A stretch of DNA of 64,000 bases from Actinokineospora auranticolor (lineage in GTDB: Bacteria > Actinomycetota > Actinomycetes > Mycobacteriales > Pseudonocardiaceae), in assembly GCF_002934265.1 (NCBI RefSeq), contig NZ_PTIX01000006.1:310001-374000 (forward strand), given 5' to 3'. Shown in pieces: positions 47,173 through 54,601 of this stretch. The notes below the pieces were generated by a model. That model saw nothing but the letters and a program-made list of their open reading frames with translations. It was not told the DNA's origin and did not search any database. A program made the position numbers and the translations under genes. The stretch's first letter is position 1. Each line of letters begins with the position of its first letter.

Positions 47173-47721
47173 ATGAGACGAGCCGTGATCCTCGCCGCGC
47201 CCCTGCTCACCATCGCGGCGTGCACCGCGGACCCCGCCGCACCACCGGCGGGCACCTCCGCGCCACCCCCAGCCGCCCAGACGACCTCGCCCGCGTCCGC
47301 GGGTCCCGCCGCCGCGCCACCACCGCCCGAACCGGTCGCCGACGGGCCGTGCCCCTACCTGGAGAGCTCGGTGGTGGCCGACGCCAACGGGCAGCGGGTC
47401 ACCAAGGTGCGCACGTCGGCGGACAAGCCGCACCCCGCCTGCTTCTTCTACCGGCCCGACGGCAGCGTGCAGCTCACCGTGCAGATCTACAGCGGTGACC
47501 CGGCGATCGCCAAGGCCGTGGTCGACGAGGCCGCGCCGATCGCCACCTCGAACCCGGCCTCGTCGCCCGCCGGGTGGAAGGGCGGGTCGCTGTCCACCGA
47601 CCAGGGCGCGGTCTACGCCGTGGGCAAGGCGGGGACCGCGGTCGTGGTGTCGACCAACCAGCACCAGACGATCAAGGCCCGGCGGGTCAGCGAGATCGTC
47701 ATCGGGAAGCTCGGGCTGTAG
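47173..47721 (+). CDS. Putative lipoprotein, DUF2020-like
   Basis: The protein has 182 residues. The N-terminus MRRAVILAAPLLTIAAC is a lipoprotein signal (lipobox TIAAC, Cys17), followed by a Pro/Ala/Thr-rich linker (about 20-55). The folded part begins DGPCPYLESSVVADANGQRV, with a second Cys in HPACFFYRPDG that could pair with the first. This pattern resembles the DUF2020 family of actinobacterial surface proteins. The function is unknown. It is convergent with the CwsA-like gene. The domain name is less certain than the lipoprotein call. Confidence 0.75.
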   Translation: MRRAVILAAPLLTIAACTADPAAPPAGTSAPPPAAQTTSPASAGPAAAPPPPEPVADGPCPYLESSVVADANGQRVTKVRTSADKPHPACFFYRPDGSVQLTVQIYSGDPAIAKAVVDEAAPIATSNPASSPAGWKGGSLSTDQGAVYAVGKAGTAVVVSTNQHQTIKARRVSEIVIGKLGL

Positions 47722-47772
47722 GCGCGCCGAAGCGGGCCGCACCACGTGGGTGCGACCCGCCCGGGGTGCGCG

Positions 47773-48459
47773 TCAGTTCTTCTCGGAGCTGATCGGCTGG
47801 CTCGGCTTGGCCTGCCCGTTGCGCTCGGCGCCGTTGGACTCCGCGTCCGCCACCGGCGGCTTGGGCGCGCTGGGCTGCGGCTGCGGCTGCGGCGCGGGCC
47901 GCTGCGGCGCGGGCTTGCTGCGCAGCGCCACGGCCGCCGCCCCGACGCCGAGCAGCGCCAGCAGCCACGGCCACTTGCGGCGGCGCTTCGCCGACGGGTC
48001 CTTGGCGGCCTCCCTGGCCGCCGCCTTGGCCGCCCGCACCTGCGCCTCGAGCTCCTTGCGGTACTGCACGACCTGCGGCTTGAGGTCCTTCTTGAGCTGC
48101 TTGACCTGCGCGCGCACCGGCCCGGACGCCTGCCGCGCCCGCTTGGCCGCGCCGGAGCGCTTGGCCTGCTTGCGGGCCTGCTTGGCGGCCTTGGCCAGGT
48201 CCTTGCGGGTGTGCTTGGCCGTCTTCGCCAGGCGCTTGCGGGCCCGGCGGGTGCCCGCCGCGACCTCGTCGCGCGCCACCTGCGCCGTCTCCGCGATGGC
48301 CTCGGCGACCTGCTGCGGGGCGACGCCCTTGGCGGCGAGCTTCTGCTCGGCGACGTGCGCCGCTTCCGCACCCGCCTGTCCAGCACGAACCGCACCCTGG
48401 CGCACCGCGCGCCAGCCGGTGCCGACGGCCTTGCCCACCGTCTCTCCGGCCCGGGTCAT
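47773..48459 (-). CDS. cwsA: CwsA-like membrane protein
   Basis: The protein has 228 residues. A long Ala/Lys/Arg-rich region (about 1-165) is probably helical. One membrane helix (about 170-186, WPWLLALLGVGAAAVAL) precedes a Pro/Gln-rich tail. Mycobacterial CwsA, at the same place between the post-gyrA tRNAs and ppiA, interacts with CrgA and Wag31 in division and pole growth. Similarity here is mainly positional and topological, so the symbol is tentative. ATG 48459 is chosen at the start of the regular helix; it is divergent from ppiA. Confidence 0.65.
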   Translation of the reverse strand: MTRAGETVGKAVGTGWRAVRQGAVRAGQAGAEAAHVAEQKLAAKGVAPQQVAEAIAETAQVARDEVAAGTRRARKRLAKTAKHTRKDLAKAAKQARKQAKRSGAAKRARQASGPVRAQVKQLKKDLKPQVVQYRKELEAQVRAAKAAAREAAKDPSAKRRRKWPWLLALLGVGAAAVALRSKPAPQRPAPQPQPQPSAPKPPVADAESNGAERNGQAKPSQPISSEKN

Positions 48460-48553
48460 GGCCTCACCTCGTCCATCGATGCTAAGGAACACTGCCGACC
48501 CCTCAATCGTGCCCCTTCCGGAGCGATCTCGCCGAAGATGGCACGATGGAGCG

Positions 48554-49099
48554 GTGGCTGAAAGCAACGAATCCTTCGTCGGGAAGAACGTGACCGCCAC
48601 CCTGCACACGTCGCTGGGTGACATCAAGATCAACCTGCTCCCCGACTACGCGCCGAAGACGGTCGCGAACTTCGTGGGCCTCGCAGAGGGCACGAAGCAG
48701 TACACCACCGAGAACGCCCAGGGCGGCAAGACCGGCCCCTTCTACGACGGCTCGGTGTTCCACCGGGTCATCGAGGGCTTCATGATCCAGGGCGGCGACC
48801 CGACCGGCACCGGTCGCGGTGGCCCCGGCTACCAGTTCGAGGACGAGGTCAACAACGACCTGCGCTTCAACAAGCCGTACCTGCTGGCGATGGCGAACGC
48901 CGGGCCCGGCACCAACGGCTCGCAGTTCTTCGTGACCGTCGGCGCCACCGACTGGCTCAACGGCAAGCACACCATCTTCGGTGAGGTCGCCGACCAGCAG
49001 TCGCGCGACGTCGTCAACACCATCGGTTCCACCCCCACCCAGCCGGGCGACCGGCCGGTGACCGAAGTTGTGATCACCAAGGTCTCCATCGGGCGTTGA
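48554..49099 (+). CDS. ppiA: Peptidyl-prolyl cis-trans isomerase (cyclophilin A)
   Basis: The protein has 181 residues. Cyclophilin core motifs are FHRVIEGFMIQGGDPTGTGR (catalytic Arg), FEDEVNNDLRF, LAMANAGPGTNGSQFFVTV and WLNGKHTIFGEV. It speeds proline isomerisation during folding. There is no signal peptide, so it is cytoplasmic. GTG 48554 starts AESNESFVGKN. The rhomboid gene begins directly at the next base after its stop. Confidence 0.96.
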   Translation: MAESNESFVGKNVTATLHTSLGDIKINLLPDYAPKTVANFVGLAEGTKQYTTENAQGGKTGPFYDGSVFHRVIEGFMIQGGDPTGTGRGGPGYQFEDEVNNDLRFNKPYLLAMANAGPGTNGSQFFVTVGATDWLNGKHTIFGEVADQQSRDVVNTIGSTPTQPGDRPVTEVVITKVSIGR

Positions 49100-50035
49100 G
49101 TGACGCACCCCCCGGAGCACCCTGAACACACCACGCAGGCGGGTCCGCCCGCCTGCGTGCGTCACCCGGACCGGCCGACCGGGTTGCGCTGCGTCCGGTG
49201 CGAACGCCCGGCGTGCCCGGACTGCCTGGTCGACGCGGCCGTCGGGTTCCAGTGCGTCGACTGCGTGCGCGAGGGCAACCGCGGTGTGCGGCGGGCCACG
49301 ACGGCCGCGGGCGGTGAACCGGTCGCCAAGCCGGTCGCGTCGTACGCGCTGATCGCGGTCAACGTCGCGATGTACGTGCTGACCGCCGTGCTGGCGGGCA
49401 ACCCGCTGCACAACGAGCAGTCGACGTTCTTCCACCAGCTGTCCGGCTTCCCCCCGTCGATGGCCGACGGCGAGTGGTGGCGGTTGCTGACCAGCGGGTT
49501 CCTGCACTTCGGGCCGGTGCACCTGGCGGGCAACATGGTGTCGCTGCTGGTCCTGGCGATGATCGAGACCAGGCTGGGGCGCGGCCCGTTCCTGCTCATC
49601 TACTTCCTGTCGCTGCTCGGCGGCAGCGCGGCGGCGTACGCGTTCCAGTCACCGCTGTCGGAGGGCGCGGGCGCCTCGGGGGCCATCTACGGCCTGCTCG
49701 GCGCGCTGATCGTGCTCGTGCTGCGGGAGAAGTGGGACTTCCACGCGTTGATGAACGTGGTGGGCCTGCTCGCGGTGAACCTGGCGATCAGCATCTCGGT
49801 CGTGGAGATCTCGCTGGCCGCGCACCTGGGCGGCCTGGCCGCGGGCGCGGCGGTGGCCTTCGGTCTGGTGGTGGCGCCGAGGGAGAAGCGGCGGCAGTGG
49901 CACGCGGTGACCGTGGTGGTGGTGGTTGTGGCCATCGTCGGGTTGCTGGTCGTCCGCACGCCCCAGGTCGTCGACGCCGTGCCGCTCTGCCTGCCGCCGA
50001 CCGCGGACGGGTTCTCCTGCTACCGGTACGGCTAG
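49100..50035 (+). CDS. Rhomboid family intramembrane serine protease
   Basis: The protein has 311 residues. The N-terminal cytoplasmic part has a B-box-like zinc site (CVRHPDRPTGLRCVRCERPA, then CPDCLVDAAVGFQC; about residues 19-55). Six or seven membrane helices follow, with the rhomboid GFLHFGPVHLAGNM motif, the catalytic Ser in GASGAIYG (about 193) and His in AAHLGGLAAG (about 241). It would cleave membrane helices; substrates are unknown. GTG starts immediately after the ppiA stop. Its end overlaps the convergent bPH gene by 4 nt. Confidence 0.93.
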   Translation: MTHPPEHPEHTTQAGPPACVRHPDRPTGLRCVRCERPACPDCLVDAAVGFQCVDCVREGNRGVRRATTAAGGEPVAKPVASYALIAVNVAMYVLTAVLAGNPLHNEQSTFFHQLSGFPPSMADGEWWRLLTSGFLHFGPVHLAGNMVSLLVLAMIETRLGRGPFLLIYFLSLLGGSAAAYAFQSPLSEGAGASGAIYGLLGALIVLVLREKWDFHALMNVVGLLAVNLAISISVVEISLAAHLGGLAAGAAVAFGLVVAPREKRRQWHAVTVVVVVVAIVGLLVVRTPQVVDAVPLCLPPTADGFSCYRYG

Positions 50036-50442
50036 GTCCGCAGCCGGACGAGGGCCTCGACCACGTCCTCCGGTTCGGCGCCGAGGTCGAGCCTGCCCAG
50101 CAGCACCAGCGCCGGGTCGGCGTCGATCTCCACCGCGCTGGACTCGCGACCGAGCCTGCGGGTGCGGACCAGCCGCACGTTGACCTCACCCCAGCGCCAG
50201 GTCCGGCTGCCGGTCAGCCCGCGCACGGTTAACCCGTTCGAGTCGGCGGCCAGGCGGGGCCGCGCGAAGGTGCCGAACAGCGCGAGCGCGGCCAGCAGCA
50301 GCGCGGCGACCACAGACAGCACGGTGCCCCGGGGGTCGCCGAGCAGCACCGCCACCACTGCGAAAACCGCCGTGAGCAGCCAGGCGAGGGTCACGACCCG
50401 GGTCTCGGGTGCCCACTGGTGGGAGTTGTCCTCAGGCGTCAC
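50032..50442 (-). CDS. PH-domain membrane protein (bPH_6 type)
   Basis: The protein has 136 residues. Two adjacent helices (about 17-36 and 40-58) are followed by a small PH-like domain (about 60-136: FARPRLAADSNGLTVRGL, WRWGEVNVRLVRTRRLGRES). It matches the mycobacterial gene between the rhomboid/ppiA region and crgA. The function is unknown, possibly linked to septal proteins through its neighbourhood. Two DnaA-like boxes lie directly upstream (50449-50470). Confidence 0.85.
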   Translation of the reverse strand: MTPEDNSHQWAPETRVVTLAWLLTAVFAVVAVLLGDPRGTVLSVVAALLLAALALFGTFARPRLAADSNGLTVRGLTGSRTWRWGEVNVRLVRTRRLGRESSAVEIDADPALVLLGRLDLGAEPEDVVEALVRLRT

Positions 50443-50448
50443 GGCGAT

Positions 50449-50470
50449 TCATCCACAGAAGTTATCCACA
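50449..50470. promoter_or_regulatory. DnaA-box pair upstream of the bPH gene
   Basis: TCATCCACA (50449-50457) and exact TTATCCACA (50462-50470), 13 bp apart start to start, in the promoter region of the leftward gene. Confidence 0.55.
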
Positions 50471-50557
50471 ATGGGGATGACTTACATCCATGTGGTTCAG
50501 TGACGGTGCGCTGAATGGAGTAGCTGCGAGCCCACTCACGAATGACAGCGGATCGGG

Positions 50558-50824
50558 TTAACGCCACCGCATCGTCATCAGCAGACCGGAGATCATCAGC
50601 GCGAACCCGATGGCGAAGTTCCAGTTGCCGAGGTCGGTCATGAATGGGATTTTCTCCCCGGCGATGTAGTTGACGACCAACCAGGCCAGGCCGATCACCA
50701 TGACGCCGAGCATCACGACGACGTAGATCGGGTGTGAAGGCCCGGCGGGCTTGACCTTCACGGGCGTGCGGCGGTCGGCCGGTGCGGTGTACACGGCCTT
50801 CTTGCGGACCTTGGACTTCGGCAT
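50558..50824 (-). CDS. crgA: Cell division protein CrgA
   Basis: The protein has 88 residues. The basic N-terminus [19 protein letters not shown] is the CrgA hallmark. Two membrane helices (about 35-55 and 65-83) are joined by a short loop with [10 protein letters not shown]. CrgA recruits and regulates FtsZ/FtsI-level divisome proteins and, in Streptomyces, septation timing. GAGG precedes the ATG. It is divergent from the sortase gene. Confidence 0.95.
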   Translation of the reverse strand: MPKSKVRKKAVYTAPADRRTPVKVKPAGPSHPIYVVVMLGVMVIGLAWLVVNYIAGEKIPFMTDLGNWNFAIGFALMISGLLMTMRWR

Positions 50825-50973
50825 GCTGTCCTCGCCTGACGTGATGCGTTGGGTGCGGTCGTGCTGGCATGGGCGCAACTCCCGCCGATGCAACACGTTA
50901 ACGTAGCTGAGCGGCGCGGCGAACCACCAGTCGCCAACGACGCGGAATCCGTGCGCGCCGGAGAGGAGTCCGC

Positions 50974-51849
50974 GTGACCACGCTCGACACCGGCGGCCAC
51001 ACGCCGGACGGGCTCGTCGGCCCCGAAGAGCCGCCCAAGCGGGCGGACACGGCACGCACGGTGGTGCGCGGGATCGGCGAGCTGCTGATCACCGCGGGCC
51101 TGGTCGTGCTGCTCTTCGTGGTCTACGAGGTCTACGTGACCGACATCGTCTCCGCGGGCAAGCAGCGCGACGCCACGACGGCGCTGGACAACACCTGGGG
51201 TCAACCCGACACCGTCGCCGAACCCGAACGAGTGGAACGGTTCACCGACCTGGGTGAAGGCACGGGCTTCGCCAAGATGCACATCCCGGCCTTCGGCCTC
51301 GACTACGGGTTCACCGTCATCGAGGGCACCACCGAGAAGTCCCTCGAGATCGGCCCCGGCCACTACCGCGGCACCGCGTACCCGGGCGAGCCGGGCAACT
51401 TCGCCGTCGCGGGCCACCGGGTCGGCAAGGGCGCGCCGTTCAACGACATCGACCTGCTCAACTCGTGCGACGCCATCCTGGTCGAGACGCACTACAGCTG
51501 GTTCGTCTACCGGGTGCTGCCCAAGAGCGAGGAGGTGGTGGGGTGGGCGACCGGGAAGGGGACCGACCCGCGCTGCCAGGGCGTGGCGCCGCTGGGCGGC
51601 CCGTACGAGGGTCTGGTGGGCCAGCAGATCGTCCGACCCAGCCAGGGTGAGGTGATCGCCCCCATCCCCGGCAAGGTCGGCGCCGAGTCGAGCGTGGGGG
51701 AGCGCGCGACGCTGATGACCCTGACGACCTGCCACCCCCGCTTCTCCGACCGCCAGCGGCTCATCGTGCACGCGGTCATGGTCAAGCAGTGGGCCAAGGA
51801 CCCCGCCAAGCCTGGCGAGACGCCCCCGGAGCTCAAGGAGACGAGCTGA
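50974..51849 (+). CDS. Class E sortase
   Basis: The protein has 291 residues. One N-terminal membrane helix (about 35-53) is followed by the sortase barrel. Catalytic His lies in [11 protein letters not shown] (about 147), Cys in [10 protein letters not shown] (about 251) and Arg in DRQR. Class E sortases of high-GC actinobacteria join LAXTG-type surface proteins to the wall. GTG follows GGAGAGGAG. The small membrane gene overlaps its stop (TGATG), so the two are coupled. Confidence 0.95.
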   Translation: MTTLDTGGHTPDGLVGPEEPPKRADTARTVVRGIGELLITAGLVVLLFVVYEVYVTDIVSAGKQRDATTALDNTWGQPDTVAEPERVERFTDLGEGTGFAKMHIPAFGLDYGFTVIEGTTEKSLEIGPGHYRGTAYPGEPGNFAVAGHRVGKGAPFNDIDLLNSCDAILVETHYSWFVYRVLPKSEEVVGWATGKGTDPRCQGVAPLGGPYEGLVGQQIVRPSQGEVIAPIPGKVGAESSVGERATLMTLTTCHPRFSDRQRLIVHAVMVKQWAKDPAKPGETPPELKETS

Positions 51850-52004
51850 TGTACGCGTGGATCTGGCGGCACCTGCCGGGGCCCTTGGTGGTGCGGATCT
51901 TGACGGCCGTGGTCCTGGTGGCCGGGGTGGTCGCCCTGCTCATGTTCGTGGTGTTCCCGTGGGTGGAGCCGAAACTGCCGTTCAACCAGGTCACGACCGA
52001 GTAG
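51849..52004 (+). CDS. Small single-helix membrane protein
   Basis: The protein has 51 residues. It starts ATG within the sortase stop. It opens [18 protein letters not shown], and one membrane helix (about 18-38) is followed by PWVEPKLPFNQVTTE. Relatives of this size and sequence type accompany class E sortase genes next to pabA in actinobacteria. The function is unknown. Confidence 0.82.
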   Translation: MYAWIWRHLPGPLVVRILTAVVLVAGVVALLMFVVFPWVEPKLPFNQVTTE

Positions 52005-52026
52005 GCGACATCTCGACCGTCGTGTT

Positions 52027-52042
52027 TGTTCCACGTGGAACC
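52027..52042. promoter_or_regulatory. parS-like site 5
   Basis: TGTTCCACGTGGAACC, identical over 16 bases to the site inside dciA. It lies in the gap before the XRE/ImmA-IrrE gene, about 19 kb to the right of oriC. Confidence 0.65.
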
Positions 52043-52143
52043 AAACCTCGACGGTCCCTCACTTTCACTTCGGCCAACCCGATCGGGTGGTCACCACCGC
52101 AGTGCGGCGAACAGCGTTTCGCATTAAGGCGAATTGCTCGCGC

Positions 52144-53187
52144 CTACACAGACTGCAGCCGACGGGGCGGTCGGGTGAAGGGGTTGTTCGGCGAGTGCTC
52201 GGCAAACCCGGCGATGTCGGCGATCTCGCGGTCCGTGAGCCCTTTTGCCCGCAGGGCGGCGCCGATGCTGGCCACGAGTTCGGGCGTCTCAGGAGCCAAG
52301 CGATCGCTAGCGGGCTCGTTGGTCTTCCAGCCGCGGGCGTTCATGGCCTTGTAGAAGGTGGTCCGTTCGGTAGCTGTCACCAGCTCGAGGGCGTATGCCC
52401 GCTCGAAGAGCGCTTGCATGGACACCCCCCACACACACTTGAGATCCCGCAGACGTCCGAGGGTGACTGGCCGAAGTTCGGCCTTGATCACGTGAGCGGG
52501 CATCAGGAGTTCGGCGGCGAACTGGTTCGCTTCCCGCTCGGGGTCATCGGTGGCCAGGCCGTTGTGCAGTACCAGATGTCCGAGTTCATGGGCGAGAGTG
52601 AGGCGCTTGCGGTCGACGGGGATGGTGCTGTTGATCAGGAGTACCGGATGGTCGTTGATCCACTGGGACAGCCCGTCGATGCGGTGGGTGCCGAAGTTCT
52701 CCTCGAGAATCACACAGCCTGCTGCCTCTAGCCACCGGGTCAGGTTGCGGATGGGGCCGACCGGCAGGCGCCACTGGGCGCGCACCATCAGCGCTGCCTC
52801 GGCAGGTGAGGTATCGATCGGGTCGAATGTGGGGACGCTCTGCTCCGCCCGCATCGACACCTCCTCGAACAGCAACGACAGGTGAAGACGGTGCACGTTG
52901 AGCTTCGCCTCCAGCCTGCGCCACAACGATGCCTTGGTGGTCTTCTGTCGTCGCATGTGCGCATCCACGGCCAACGCACCTCGAACAGCGTGATCACGGG
53001 TGAGGAATCGCGCGGAGACCTCCAGGATCGCGGCCAGCTTCTCGAGAACGGCCTCATCCGGCATTCGCTGGTCGTTCTCGTAGCGTGAGAGGGCCGCCTG
53101 GGTCAGGCCTGCCTGAACGCAGAGTTCGTCTTGCGTGAGTCCGCGGGCACGGCGAAGCGTCTCCAGCACATCGCCGATACCGCTCAT
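52144..53187 (-). CDS. XRE regulator fused to ImmA/IrrE metallopeptidase
   Basis: The protein has 347 residues. An N-terminal Xre-type helix-turn-helix (about 5-65: LETLRRARGLTQDELCVQAG, LTQAALSRYENDQR) precedes an ImmA/IrrE peptidase domain with the zinc motif HELGH (LAHELGHLVLH, about 196) and a downstream metal-ligand region DDPEREANQFAAELLMP. Such proteins cleave repressors in mobile elements or act in stress responses. The gene overlaps its upstream partner (ATGA) and interrupts the conserved sortase-pabA order, so it looks acquired. Its target is not known; the natural guess is its partner. Confidence 0.92.
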   Translation of the reverse strand: MSGIGDVLETLRRARGLTQDELCVQAGLTQAALSRYENDQRMPDEAVLEKLAAILEVSARFLTRDHAVRGALAVDAHMRRQKTTKASLWRRLEAKLNVHRLHLSLLFEEVSMRAEQSVPTFDPIDTSPAEAALMVRAQWRLPVGPIRNLTRWLEAAGCVILEENFGTHRIDGLSQWINDHPVLLINSTIPVDRKRLTLAHELGHLVLHNGLATDDPEREANQFAAELLMPAHVIKAELRPVTLGRLRDLKCVWGVSMQALFERAYALELVTATERTTFYKAMNARGWKTNEPASDRLAPETPELVASIGAALRAKGLTDREIADIAGFAEHSPNNPFTRPPRRLQSV

Positions 53188-53795
53188 GTCCCCTGTTCCT
53201 CGTCCGTCTCCGCGATCACGCTGTAGAGGTCGATCTGCGGCAGCGACGGGTCGACCGGAGTCCATGCGATCGCTGTGCCGCCTGCCTCGCCCGCGCCGCC
53301 GTTGACCTCGACCGCCCAGATCGCGTCCGCGCCGAGACCGTCACGCAGGGAGATGAGTGCGCTGCCGATCTCGCGCAACTCGGGATCCCAGCGGTATCCG
53401 AACCCGAGGCGGACCTCCTCCATACCTGCCAAGGTGTCCGACTGCGCCCAGAATGCCAGTGCGGCCGTAGTCGGGAACGAGCGGATGCGGTCATGTGCGC
53501 TGTGACGCTTCACCCGGGCGCGGTACTTCATCCCGACCACGATCTCGCGGAGCACTCCTTCGTCCGCCATGGTCACCGAGTCGATGTCGACGAAGCCTCG
53601 GCGCAGATGGGACCACAAGCGGTCGTGCAGCCAGTTGGCCAACCCCCGCTCGCCATGGTCCGCCACCCACGACGGAAACGTCTCGCGGTAGAGCGTCAGA
53701 TCCACCTTCGTGGCCTTCGTGGCATCAACCAGGCCGCCGACAACCTTGTCACCGAGATCGTCGAGGACCGCCTCGGCCGAAGGGTATGAAAACAT
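53184..53795 (-). CDS. Unknown protein paired with the XRE/ImmA-IrrE gene
   Basis: The protein has 203 residues. No domain is recognised. It starts MFSYPSAEAVLDDLGDKVVG and has no signal peptide or membrane helix. A central basic segment (KYRARVKRHSAHDRIRSFP) is followed by a beta-rich, acidic C-terminal half with EVRLGFGYRWDPELREIG. Its stop overlaps the start of the XRE/ImmA-IrrE gene, so they form one transcript driven by TATATT 7 nt before its ATG (leaderless). The pairing suggests a toxin-antitoxin-like or protease-substrate relation, which is inference only. Confidence 0.8.
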   Translation of the reverse strand: MFSYPSAEAVLDDLGDKVVGGLVDATKATKVDLTLYRETFPSWVADHGERGLANWLHDRLWSHLRRGFVDIDSVTMADEGVLREIVVGMKYRARVKRHSAHDRIRSFPTTAALAFWAQSDTLAGMEEVRLGFGYRWDPELREIGSALISLRDGLGADAIWAVEVNGGAGEAGGTAIAWTPVDPSLPQIDLYSVIAETDEEQGT

Positions 53796-53802
53796 GACAG
53801 AA

Positions 53803-53808
53803 AATATA
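53803..53808 (-). promoter_or_regulatory. -10 box TATATT of the accessory pair, leaderless
   Basis: TATATT on the minus strand lies 7 nt before ATG 53795. It is more AT-rich than other promoters in the window. Confidence 0.5.
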
Positions 53809-53851
53809 CCACCCTAAATGGAAAGGGCGCGAGGGGAGAGAGGCGGACGGG

Positions 53852-53857
53852 TAGGTT
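53852..53857 (+). promoter_or_regulatory. -10 box TAGGTT of pabA, leaderless
   Basis: TAGGTT lies 7 nt before ATG 53865. Confidence 0.45.
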
Positions 53858-53864
53858 GTGGGCC

Positions 53865-54515
53865 ATGCGCGTCCTGGTGGTCGACAACTACGACAGCTTC
53901 GTCTACAACCTGGTCCAGTACCTGGCCCAGCTCGGTGTCGAGTGCACCGTCTGGCGCAACGACGCGCCGGAGTTGGCGGGAGCGGAGGCGTTGGCGGGGT
54001 TCGACGCCGTGTTGGTCAGCCCCGGGCCCAGCACTCCGGAGCGGGCCGGGTTCAGCGTCGACGTGGTTCGGCGGTGTGCCGATGCGCGGCTGCCGCTGCT
54101 GGGGGTTTGCCTGGGGCACCAGGCCATCGGGGTGGCTTGGGGGGCGACGGTGGATCGCGCGCCCGAATTGCTGCACGGGAAGACCAGCCGGGTTTTCCAC
54201 AGCGGGGGTGGGGTGCTGGCCGGGTTGCCGGATCCGTTCACCGCGACCCGCTACCACTCGTTGAGCATTGTTCCGGAGACTATTCCGGAGGGGGATTTCG
54301 AGGTCACCGGGCGGACCGAGAGCGGGATCGTCATGGGGATGCGGCACCGGGAGCTGCCGATCGAGGGGGTGCAGTTCCACCCCGAGTCGGTGTTGACCGA
54401 GGGTGGGCACCGGATGTTGGCGAACTGGTTGGGGCAGGCCGGGTTCCGGGTGCCGAAGTCCCGGGTGGACGAGCTGGAGCGGACCATGCGCGAGTTGACC
54501 AAGGCGCTCGCGTAG
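53865..54515 (+). CDS. pabA: Anthranilate/aminodeoxychorismate synthase glutamine amidotransferase
   Basis: This 216-residue class I glutaminase subunit supplies ammonia for 4-amino-4-deoxychorismate (folate) or anthranilate (tryptophan). Catalytic Cys lies in LLGVCLGHQAIG (about residue 81) and the His-Glu pair in IEGVQFHPESVLTE. The motifs VDNYDSFVYNLVQYL and VSPGPSTPE are typical. Its place before pknB is constant in actinobacteria, where it is named pabA or trpG; sequence alone does not separate the two roles. Convergent with pknB through a shared terminator. Confidence 0.94.
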   Translation: MRVLVVDNYDSFVYNLVQYLAQLGVECTVWRNDAPELAGAEALAGFDAVLVSPGPSTPERAGFSVDVVRRCADARLPLLGVCLGHQAIGVAWGATVDRAPELLHGKTSRVFHSGGGVLAGLPDPFTATRYHSLSIVPETIPEGDFEVTGRTESGIVMGMRHRELPIEGVQFHPESVLTEGGHRMLANWLGQAGFRVPKSRVDELERTMRELTKALA

Positions 54516-54555
54516 CGGACCGGAGACGGGACCGGAGCGGAACCGTTCGGAGAAT

Positions 54556-54592
54556 GGAAAGGGCCCTCCCGAAACCGGGAGGGCCCTTTTCC
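54556..54592. terminator. Bidirectional terminator between pabA and pknB
   Basis: GAAAAGGGCCCTCCC-type arms GGAAAGGGCCCTCCC and GGGAGGGCCCTTTTCC form a stem of about 13 bp with loop GAAACC. A-run on the left and T-run on the right serve both strands. Confidence 0.9.
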
Positions 54593-54601
54593 GCGCGGTG
54601 C

